27,858 nucleotides of DNA from an uncultured Novosphingobium sp. (GTDB lineage Bacteria; Pseudomonadota; Alphaproteobacteria; Sphingomonadales; Sphingomonadaceae), in NCBI GenBank assembly GCA_937897535.1, contig CALCQB010000233.1, forward strand, positions 1 through 27,858, given 5' to 3'. Below the pieces are notes generated by a model. The model did not search any database. It was not told the origin of the DNA and was given only the letters and a program-made list of their open reading frames with translations. A program made the position numbers and the translations under genes. Every line of letters starts with the position of its first letter. Position 1 is the first letter of the stretch. Below, piece by piece: positions 7,881 to 13,312 of the stretch.

Positions 7881-8324
7881 CTAGTTCTTGGGCGGTTGCA
7901 GCGGTTCGGTCTGGCAGATCGCACGCTTCTGGCCGGTCGCCAGATCGGTGCAGCCCGGGCCGACCGCGTTGTTGAGGACCATCCGCACGCAGCGCAGGTT
8001 GCTGTCCTTGCCGTCCGGACCGAGCTTGCGCAGGAAGTTGTCGCTCAGCCGGCGGTATTTGTCGCCGCGCTTGGGGCCGCTGGTGAGCACCAGGGCGTCG
8101 CCGGTCAGCAGGTATGTGCCGCGCCCGGTCGGGGTCTGGTACGAGGTCGAATCGACCACCTCGAAGTTTTCGGCATCGACCCGGTATCCCGCCGCGCCGG
8201 TCGCATCGCCGGGCAGCTCGCAGATGAAGGCGGCAGGCGGCAGAACGTCGATCGGTCCGCCCGGAACCGCCAGCGCAGCGGCGGACAGGGCAAGCATCGC
8301 GGCAGGGAGGGTGTATTTCAGCAT
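7881..8324 (-). CDS. Secreted protein of unknown function
   Basis: A 147-residue protein starting at ATG 8322-8324. The N-terminus MLKYTLPAAMLALSAAALAVPGG is a classical Sec signal peptide with a likely cut after ALA. The frame is open upstream to 8357, but that would put the signal peptide internally. The mature region has four cysteines (ICEL, LRCVR, GPGC, AICQ), consistent with disulphides in the periplasm, and no membrane segment. I see no motif that assigns a function. The gene is divergent from efp across 125 nt and convergent with the OPT transporter, with repeat copy 1 just beyond its 3' end. A modest CAGG precedes the start. Coding status rests on the signal peptide and codon-position GC pattern. 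Confidence 0.75.
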   Translation of the reverse strand: MLKYTLPAAMLALSAAALAVPGGPIDVLPPAAFICELPGDATGAAGYRVDAENFEVVDSTSYQTPTGRGTYLLTGDALVLTSGPKRGDKYRRLSDNFLRKLGPDGKDSNLRCVRMVLNNAVGPGCTDLATGQKRAICQTEPLQPPKN

Positions 8325-8403
8325 CACCTGGCCTGTTAGCACCGCTTCAAGCGCCACGCCACACCTTGCCCTTCGCCGCGCCGCGCGCTAAGGGCGCGGC
8401 CTT

Positions 8404-8419
8404 CCGGCAGCTCTGCCGG
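8404..8419. repeat. Perfect palindrome in the efp leader
   Basis: CCGGCAG, CT, CTGCCGG: a 7-bp stem with a 2-nt centre, or a 16-base DNA palindrome, lying 30 nt upstream of the efp start in the divergent region shared with the secreted-protein gene. It could be a protein-binding site or a leader hairpin. Function is not known. Confidence 0.5.
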
Positions 8420-8449
8420 GCTCTTTCTCATCTTCCGAAGGCAGGCATC

Positions 8450-9016
8450 ATGGCCAAGATCAGCGGCGTGGACATCCGTCCCGGCAACATCATCGAATAC
8501 GAAAAGGGCATCTGGAAAGTTGCCAAGACCCAGCACACCCAGCCCGGCAAGGGCGGGGCGTTCATGCAGGTCGAGATGAAGAACCTGATCGATGGCCGCA
8601 AGACCAACGTCCGCTTCCGCAGCCAGGACACGGTCGAGAAGGTCCGGCTCGACACCAAGGATTTCCAGTACCTTTACACCGATGGCGATGCGCTGGTGTT
8701 CATGGACAAGGACAATTACGAGCAGATCAACCTCCCGGCCGACCTGATCGGCGATGCCGCGGCCTTCCTGCAGGACGGGATGGAAGTGGTGCTCGAGCTG
8801 TGGGAGGAACGCCCGGTCAGCGTCGAGCTTCCGGCCCAGATCGAAGCCACGATCGTTGAAGCCGACGCCGTGGTGAAGGGCCAGACCGCCTCGTCCAGCT
8901 TCAAGCCCGCGATCCTCGACAACGGCGTGCGCGTGATGGTGCCGCCGCACATCGCCAGCGGCACCCGGATCGTGGTCGACGTCTACGAGCGTACTTACGT
9001 CGGCAAGGCGGACTGA
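8450..9016 (+). CDS. efp: Translation elongation factor P
   Basis: Relieves ribosome stalling at proline runs by binding between the P and E sites. The 188-residue length fits the three-domain family. The tip loop PGKGGAF carries Lys34, the same position as the modified lysine of E. coli EF-P; no epmA or epmB is in the window, so modification state is unknown. Other landmarks: DIRPGNIIEYEKGIWKV at the N-terminus, RFRSQDTVEKVRLD in the middle and VDVYERTYVGKAD at the end. The frame is open from 8366 but family alignment fixes MAKISGVDIRPG at 8450. The SuhB-like gene begins 7 nt downstream, so the two are probably one transcript. Confidence 0.97.
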   Translation: MAKISGVDIRPGNIIEYEKGIWKVAKTQHTQPGKGGAFMQVEMKNLIDGRKTNVRFRSQDTVEKVRLDTKDFQYLYTDGDALVFMDKDNYEQINLPADLIGDAAAFLQDGMEVVLELWEERPVSVELPAQIEATIVEADAVVKGQTASSSFKPAILDNGVRVMVPPHIASGTRIVVDVYERTYVGKAD

Positions 9017-9023
9017 TCAGGCC

Positions 9024-9845
9024 ATGGCAGTCATATCCGGCTTGATGCGCGTGATGGAAAAGGCCGCCCGCAAGGCGGGAGGCCGGTTGCGCCGCGATTT
9101 TGGCGAGGTTGAGCACCTCCAGGTCAGCCGCAAGGGGCCGGCCGATTTCGTTTCCAAGGCCGACCAGCGCGCCGAACGGACAATCTGGGACGAACTGCGC
9201 GCCGCGCGGCCCGATTGGGGCTTCCTGATGGAAGAGGGCGGCGAGATTCCGGGGGCCGAAGGCAAGCCGCGGTTCATCGTCGATCCGCTCGACGGGACCA
9301 GCAACTTCCTCCACGGCATCCCGCACTTCGCGATCTCGATCGCGGTGCAGGAACCCAAGCTCGATGGCTCGGGCTGGGGCGATGTCACTGCCGGACTGGT
9401 CTACCAGCCGATCACCGACGAAAGCTTCTGGGCCGAAAAGACCCGCGGTGCGTGGTTGCAGGACGGGCGGTTGCGGGTTTCTGCGCGGCGCCACCTCGAC
9501 GAAAGCCTGATCGCCACCGGCATCCCGTTCGCGGGCCGCGGTGACAGCGCCGAATGGACCCGGATCTATGGCGCGCTGGCCCCGCAGGTCGCGGGCATCC
9601 GCCGGTTCGGTTCGGCCGCGCTCGATCTCGCCTGGGTTGCGGCGGGCCGCTACGAAGGGTTCTGGGAAAGCGATCTTTCCCCGTGGGACAGCGCAGCGGG
9701 CTGCCTGCTGGTGCGCGAAGCCGGCGGGTTCGTCACCGATTGGCGCGGGATCAGCCAGGCGATCTGTGACAAGCAGGTACTGGCCGGCAACGATGCCTTG
9801 CATTCAAGGCTGCACAAGATATTGGCAAACACGCTGAAGGGTTGA
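9024..9845 (+). CDS. suhB: Inositol monophosphatase family protein (SuhB-like)
   Basis: A magnesium-dependent, lithium-sensitive phosphatase of the inositol monophosphatase superfamily, probably dephosphorylating myo-inositol 1-phosphate or a related sugar or nucleotide phosphate. The 273 residues contain the metal-site motifs in order: an MEEGGE glutamate pair near residue 72, D87-P-L-D90-G-T in DPLDGTSNF (Ser replaces the usual second Thr), and Asp222 in WDSAAG. LHGIPHFAISIAV and RRFGSAALDLAWVAAGR also match the family. In E. coli SuhB also acts in rRNA antitermination; whether this one does is unknown, but its position 7 nt after efp links it to translation genes. The stop TGA overlaps a small hairpin. 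Confidence 0.92.
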   Translation: MAVISGLMRVMEKAARKAGGRLRRDFGEVEHLQVSRKGPADFVSKADQRAERTIWDELRAARPDWGFLMEEGGEIPGAEGKPRFIVDPLDGTSNFLHGIPHFAISIAVQEPKLDGSGWGDVTAGLVYQPITDESFWAEKTRGAWLQDGRLRVSARRHLDESLIATGIPFAGRGDSAEWTRIYGALAPQVAGIRRFGSAALDLAWVAAGRYEGFWESDLSPWDSAAGCLLVREAGGFVTDWRGISQAICDKQVLAGNDALHSRLHKILANTLKG

Positions 9846-9862
9846 TCCGCCTGACGGCGGAT
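9845..9862. repeat. Small hairpin at the suhB stop codon
   Basis: ATCCGCC, TGAC, GGCGGAT: a perfect 7-bp stem beginning on the last base of the suhB TGA. No T-run follows. It immediately precedes the larger 33-bp-stem hairpin and may form a compound 3' structure with it. Confidence 0.5.
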
Positions 9863-9864
9863 GT

Positions 9865-9945
9865 CTGGCCAGCCCGCTCTCCCGGCCCAACCACCCACAG
9901 GGTAACCTAAATTGGGTGGTTGGGCCGGGGGAGCGGGCCGGCCAG
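9865..9945. repeat. Long near-perfect inverted repeat (33-bp stem, 15-nt loop)
   Basis: The left arm 9865-9897 and right arm 9913-9945 pair over 33 bases with two differences, one of them a G-U wobble in one strand's RNA. The loop 9898-9912 is AT-richer. It is far longer than an ordinary intrinsic terminator and has no downstream T-run on either strand. It lies between suhB and tRNA-Leu, 40 nt before the tRNA. It may be a palindromic mobile repeat, a strong 3' mRNA stabiliser, or a barrier separating the two transcription units. Confidence 0.85.
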
Positions 9946-9985
9946 GCAAGCCATCGACGGATGTCGAGGGCGCACGGACAGGAAT

Positions 9986-10069
9986 GCCCCTGTGGCGGAA
10001 TGGTAGACGCGAACGACTCAAAATCGTTTGTCGCAAGACGTGCCCGTTCGAGTCGGGCCAGGGGCACCA
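9986..10069 (+). tRNA. tRNA-Leu, anticodon CAA
   Basis: The acceptor stem GCCCCTG (9986-9992) pairs with CAGGGGC (10059-10065), followed by A and a genome-encoded CCA (10067-10069). The anticodon arm AACGA / TCGTT closes the loop CTCAAAA, with anticodon CAA at 10019-10021, which reads UUG. A long variable arm and the T-loop GTTCGAGTC are present, as expected for a class II tRNA-Leu. Total length with CCA is 84 nt. It is an isolated tRNA; no integrase or direct-repeat attachment site was seen next to it. Confidence 0.97.
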
Positions 10070-10080
10070 TCCATCGTAAT

Positions 10081-10095
10081 TGCGAGTTATTCTCA
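10081..10095. promoter_or_regulatory. Fur-box-like palindrome upstream of the rubrerythrin unit
   Basis: TGCGAGTTATTCTCA reads as a 7-1-7 imperfect palindrome. Compared with the Fur consensus TGATAAT-N-ATTATCA it agrees at most positions and retains the outer TG/CA and the inner T/A core. It lies 111 nt before the rubrerythrin start and 11 nt after the tRNA-Leu 3' end. Inferred to be an iron- or redox-responsive operator; related regulators such as Irr or another Fur-family protein could bind instead. Confidence 0.45.
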
Positions 10096-10103
10096 TTAAA
10101 TTG

Positions 10104-10118
10104 ATCGGTTTAACCGAT
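10104..10118. promoter_or_regulatory. Perfect 7-1-7 palindrome ATCGGTT-T-AACCGAT
   Basis: A 15-base perfect inverted repeat with a single central T, 8 nt downstream of the Fur-like box and 88 nt before the rubrerythrin start. The geometry is that of a dimer-binding operator. It could alternatively form a hairpin at the tRNA-Leu 3' end, but no T-run follows. The regulator is unknown. Confidence 0.45.
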
Positions 10119-10206
10119 TAGCCCGCGCGGAATTTCCGCTTGGCTTTGCCCTGCTTCAGCGCGCAAGAAACCATGGTCGAATTCCACCCAAGCATGGAGA
10201 GTGATC

Positions 10207-10632
10207 ATGGGACTCAAGGGCTCACAAACCGAAGAAAACCTCAAGGCTGCGTTCGCCGGTGAAAGCCAGGCCAACCGCCGTTATCTGTACTTCGCCCAGA
10301 AGGCTGACATCGAAGGCCACAACGACGTTGCTGCGGTGTTCCGCTCGACCGCCGAAGGCGAAACCGGCCACGCGCACGGCCACCTTGAATATCTCGAGGA
10401 ATGCGGCGATCCCGCCACCGGCGAGCCGATCGGCGATACCGTGCTCAACCTCAAGGCGTCGATCGCCGGCGAAACCCATGAGTACACCGACATGTACCCG
10501 GGCATGGCCAAGACCGCCCGCGACGAAGGCTTCGACGAGATCGCGGACTGGTTCGAAACCCTTGCCAAGGCTGAAAAGAGCCACGCCGGCAAGTTCCAGA
10601 AGACCCTCGACACGCTGCTGACCGAGGCTTGA
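10207..10632 (+). CDS. Rubrerythrin (ferritin-like diiron protein without rubredoxin domain)
   Basis: Probable cytoplasmic diiron peroxidase that reduces hydrogen peroxide. The 141-residue four-helix protein shows carboxylate/histidine iron ligands in repeated helices: FAGESQANRRY near residue 20, an EGETGHAHGH ExxH motif near 51-57, GETHEY near 93, and AEKSHAGKF near 125. The C-terminal rubredoxin-like FeS4 domain of classical rubrerythrin (about 190 residues) is absent, so electrons must come from a separate partner. ATG 10207 is chosen over GTG 10201 because GGAGAG (10196-10201) supplies the ribosome-binding site. The Fe-S protein starts 64 nt downstream and is an obvious candidate electron donor by context (inference). 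Confidence 0.94.
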   Translation: MGLKGSQTEENLKAAFAGESQANRRYLYFAQKADIEGHNDVAAVFRSTAEGETGHAHGHLEYLEECGDPATGEPIGDTVLNLKASIAGETHEYTDMYPGMAKTARDEGFDEIADWFETLAKAEKSHAGKFQKTLDTLLTEA

Positions 10633-10696
10633 TGATCCCGCCGTCCCCGGCCTGACCGGGGACGGCGTCCGATTTCCGACAAACAGGGGAAGCGCC

Positions 10697-12022
10697 ATGG
10701 AAGGCAGCCTGGGGGCTCCGACGCGCCACGCGATTCCGTGGCAGGACGAAGCCTGGTACGACGAGGCCGCGCTCGAGGCTGAGCTGCGCCGGGTCTATGA
10801 CATCTGCCACGGCTGCCGCCGCTGCTTCAACCTGTGCGACAGTTTCCCGATCCTGTTCGACGCGATCGACGAAGCGCCGAACGAGGAAGTCGAAGATCTG
10901 ACCCCGCTCCAGCTGGCCAAGGTCGTCGATGCCTGCACGCTGTGCGACATGTGCTTCATGACCAAGTGTCCTTACGTGCCGCCGCACAGCTTCGATCTCG
11001 ATTTCCCGCACCTGATGCTGCGCCACCGTGCGGTCCAGAACCGCAAGGGCGAGACCCCGCTGCTCGACCGGCAATTGGCCGAGATGGACCGCAACGGGCG
11101 GCTCGGTTCGGTGATGGCCGGTGCGGTCAACTGGGTGACCAAAGAGGGCAATGGCCTGACCCGCCCGGCGATCGAGGCGGTCACCGGGATCGACCAGCGC
11201 GCGCACCTGCCGCCGTTCCTCGACGTGTCCTTGACCCGCCAGTCCCCGGCAATCGTGCCCCGGCCCAACCCCGATGGCCCCGCCTTCGGCAAGAAGGTCG
11301 CGATCTATGCCGGGTGCCATGACGAATTCAATGACGGCGGGCCCGGTCTGGCGCTGGTCAAGGTGCTGGCCCACAATGGGGTCCAGATCCGGATCGAGCA
11401 TCCCGATTGCTGCGGTATGCCGAAGTTCGAGAACGGCGACCTGCCGGCCGTGGCGAGCGCCGCGCAGCGCATTTCCGCGCATTTCGAACCCTTGATTGAG
11501 CAGGGCTGGGACGTGGTCGCGCTGACCACTTCGTGCGCGCTGATGCTCAAGTTCGAATGGCCGCTGATCGAGCCCGAGAACGCGGCGATCAAGCTGCTCA
11601 GCCAGCAAACCTTCGACGTGGCGGAATATGTCGTCGCGTTGGCCAAGTCGTGCGGGATCGCGCCGATCGAACCGATGGACAAGCGGATTGCAGTGCACTT
11701 TGCCTGCCACGCCCGCGCCCAGAACATGGGGCCCAAGGCGATGGAAATGCTCCGCCTGATCCCCGAGGCCAAGCCCGCGCTAACTGAGCGCTGTTCCGGC
11801 CATGGCGGCAAGTGGGGCATCTTCAAGGACAACTTCGACCGCGCGGTCAAGGTCGGCAAACCGGCCGCGCGCAATCTGGTCAAGGACCAGCCAGACCTGA
11901 TCGTGTCCGAATGCCCGCTGGCCGGACCGCACCTCAAACAGGTCATCGCCGCGAACGGTGCGGAACCCCCGGCGCGGATCGGTCACCCGATCGAAGTCCT
12001 CGCCCAAGCCTACGGATTGTAA
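10697..12022 (+). CDS. CCG/CSG-type iron-sulfur oxidoreductase (heterodisulfide reductase/GlpC-related)
   Basis: A 441-residue electron-transfer protein related to GlpC and HdrB/D. It carries two ferredoxin-type clusters: Cys37, 40, 43, 47 (CHGCRRCFNLC), and Cys80, 83, 86, 91, where the last spacing is four residues instead of three. Then come two CCG-like domains: the first has DCCGMPKF with Cys238-Cys239, and the second has RCSGHGG (Cys366-Ser367-Gly368), so the tandem cysteine is changed to Cys-Ser. The loss predicts altered ligation or redox behaviour of that centre. No membrane segment is visible. No glpA or glpB is nearby, so it is not a glycerol-3-phosphate dehydrogenase subunit by context. 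It lies between rubrerythrin and DUF3501 (5-nt gap), the likely functional partners. Confidence 0.92.
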   Translation: MEGSLGAPTRHAIPWQDEAWYDEAALEAELRRVYDICHGCRRCFNLCDSFPILFDAIDEAPNEEVEDLTPLQLAKVVDACTLCDMCFMTKCPYVPPHSFDLDFPHLMLRHRAVQNRKGETPLLDRQLAEMDRNGRLGSVMAGAVNWVTKEGNGLTRPAIEAVTGIDQRAHLPPFLDVSLTRQSPAIVPRPNPDGPAFGKKVAIYAGCHDEFNDGGPGLALVKVLAHNGVQIRIEHPDCCGMPKFENGDLPAVASAAQRISAHFEPLIEQGWDVVALTTSCALMLKFEWPLIEPENAAIKLLSQQTFDVAEYVVALAKSCGIAPIEPMDKRIAVHFACHARAQNMGPKAMEMLRLIPEAKPALTERCSGHGGKWGIFKDNFDRAVKVGKPAARNLVKDQPDLIVSECPLAGPHLKQVIAANGAEPPARIGHPIEVLAQAYGL

Positions 12023-12027
12023 ACCCG

Positions 12028-12624
12028 ATGCCCCGCGATACCCGCACCATCACCGCCGCCGATATCATGCCGCTCGATCAGTACGAGCTGATCCGGGCCG
12101 ACAAGAAGCAGGAAGCGCTGGCGCGCAAGCGGCTGACCCGCATTTCAGTCGGCCCGCACGCCACCGTGCTGTTCGAGAACTGGGATTCGATGTGGCTGCA
12201 GATCCAGGAGATGCTGCGGATCGAGAAGGGCGGGGACGAACAGCTGGTCGATGAACTAGCCGCCTACGATCCGATGGTGCCCAAGGGCGCGGAGCTGACC
12301 TGCACGGTGCTGTTCGAGGTCGGCGATCCGGTTCGCCGTGACGCGTTCCTGCGGACCATCGGCGGGATCGAGAACCACATCGCGATCCAGCTGGGCGAGC
12401 ACCTTATCCGTGCCCGCCCCGAAGGCGATACCGAGCGGACCCGGGCGAGCGACAACAAGGCCAGTGCGGTCCACTTCTTCCATTTCGACTTTCCGCCCGC
12501 GGCGATTGCGGCGTGGAAAGGCGGGGAAGGCACCGCAATGCTGCTGATCGATCACCCGAACTACGGCCACGCCGCGCTGATCGGTCCCGAAGCGCGCGCA
12601 TTCCTGGCCCGCGAATGCTTCTAG
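12028..12624 (+). CDS. DUF3501 family protein
   Basis: A 198-residue soluble protein recognised as DUF3501 from its opening ITAADIMPLDQYELIRADKKQE, the central GPHATVLFENWDSMWLQIQEMLRIEKG, and FEVGDPVRRDAFLRTIGGIENHI. No enzymatic motif or metal site is evident to me, and function is not established. ATG 12028 lies 5 nt after the Fe-S protein stop; the frame is open far upstream (11812) but that overlaps coding sequence of the previous gene. I recall this family next to rubrerythrin and CCG-type Fe-S genes in other proteobacteria, so it is probably a third component of that module. The stop TAG shares CTAG with the convergent gene. Confidence 0.9.
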   Translation: MPRDTRTITAADIMPLDQYELIRADKKQEALARKRLTRISVGPHATVLFENWDSMWLQIQEMLRIEKGGDEQLVDELAAYDPMVPKGAELTCTVLFEVGDPVRRDAFLRTIGGIENHIAIQLGEHLIRARPEGDTERTRASDNKASAVHFFHFDFPPAAIAAWKGGEGTAMLLIDHPNYGHAALIGPEARAFLARECF

Positions 12625-13181
12625 TCGCCGTCGCGGCCCGCGCTGCCTGAGCGCATCCGCGAAGCTTCGATCGCATCGGCCAGGCCGCTCGTATCGGGCG
12701 GACCGCCGCCCTCGGCTCCGCTGCTATCCTGACCGAAGCCGCGAGCGGATGTGTCGCTGTCACCGGCTTTGCCGGATTTGGCCAGACTCTTCCGGTTGAG
12801 CGTGCCGCCCGGCCGAGCGGCCAGTCCGCTCGGCGGCAGAAAGGCCGGTACACCCGCCTGGGCCATCGGACGACCGGTGCCATTGGCTCCCCCGCCGCCG
12901 CCACCACTGCTGCCACCACCAAAATCGCCGCCTTCATCCCCGCCGAATCCGCCGCCTGATTGCTGAACCTTGAGGTGCTTTACGATCTTCTTGGTGCCCA
13001 GATGCTTTTGTTCCTGCGCAATCAGGTCATTCTTGGCCTGGGTGGCCTGAATCTGTGCGGCGACACCAGCGTCCTCGCCGCCCGCAAACAGCGCGAGCAA
13101 AGCGGTGATGGTCACGGTCGCGGCAGCGAAGTGTTTCAGCTGCTTTGATGAAACCGGCAGGGCGGGGGCAGGACGGCGCAT
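12621..13181 (-). CDS. Gly-rich membrane-anchored protein, unknown function
   Basis: A 186-residue protein with ATG at 13179-13181 and AGGA at good spacing. A basic N-terminus precedes one hydrophobic segment (about residues 18-33), suggesting a signal-anchor with the rest in the periplasm. A charged, probably helical stretch (about 38-72, rich in Gln and Lys) is followed by a glycine/serine-rich low-complexity linker (about 74-102), then a Pro/Gly/Ser-rich tail. No domain is recognised. The coding call rests on the start context, the plausible topology, and the exact fit between DUF3501 and aceA. Low-complexity GC-rich sequence can mimic coding, so it is less certain than its neighbours. Confidence 0.65.
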   Translation of the reverse strand: MRRPAPALPVSSKQLKHFAAATVTITALLALFAGGEDAGVAAQIQATQAKNDLIAQEQKHLGTKKIVKHLKVQQSGGGFGGDEGGDFGGGSSGGGGGGANGTGRPMAQAGVPAFLPPSGLAARPGGTLNRKSLAKSGKAGDSDTSARGFGQDSSGAEGGGPPDTSGLADAIEASRMRSGSAGRDGD

Positions 13182-13243
13182 GGCGGCGGTCCTAGCCGAT
13201 GAAGGTTAACCGGCCCGTTTTGGCTTATGGTTACGAAAAGTTT

Positions 13244-13282
13244 GACGGCCGCCGGTGCGAAAGGGGCGCACCGACGGCCGTC
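13244..13282 (-). terminator. Hairpin downstream of isocitrate lyase, probable terminator
   Basis: Arms 13244-13259 and 13267-13282 form a 16-bp stem with a single mismatch and a 7-nt loop. On the - strand, downstream of the aceA stop at 13313, the stem is followed by AAACTTTTC, a weak T-tract. Its position between aceA and the next - strand gene suits transcription termination or 3' end protection. Confidence 0.65.
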
Positions 13283-13312
13283 GTTTCTCCTCCCCAGGAG
13301 ATCGGAGCGGCG

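Noticed and set aside
9865..9945. Ordinary intrinsic terminator
   Set aside because: The stem is far longer than usual and no T-run follows on either strand.
9916..10104. 62-codon open frame over the hairpin and tRNA-Leu
   Set aside because: It reads through a clear tRNA gene and has no credible ribosome-binding site.
9846..10206. Integrative element at tRNA-Leu
   Set aside because: No integrase, no direct repeat of the tRNA 3' end and no change in gene content around it were seen.
10697..12022. GlpC subunit of anaerobic glycerol-3-phosphate dehydrogenase
   Set aside because: No glpA or glpB nearby, and the second CCG motif and ferredoxin spacing differ from GlpC.
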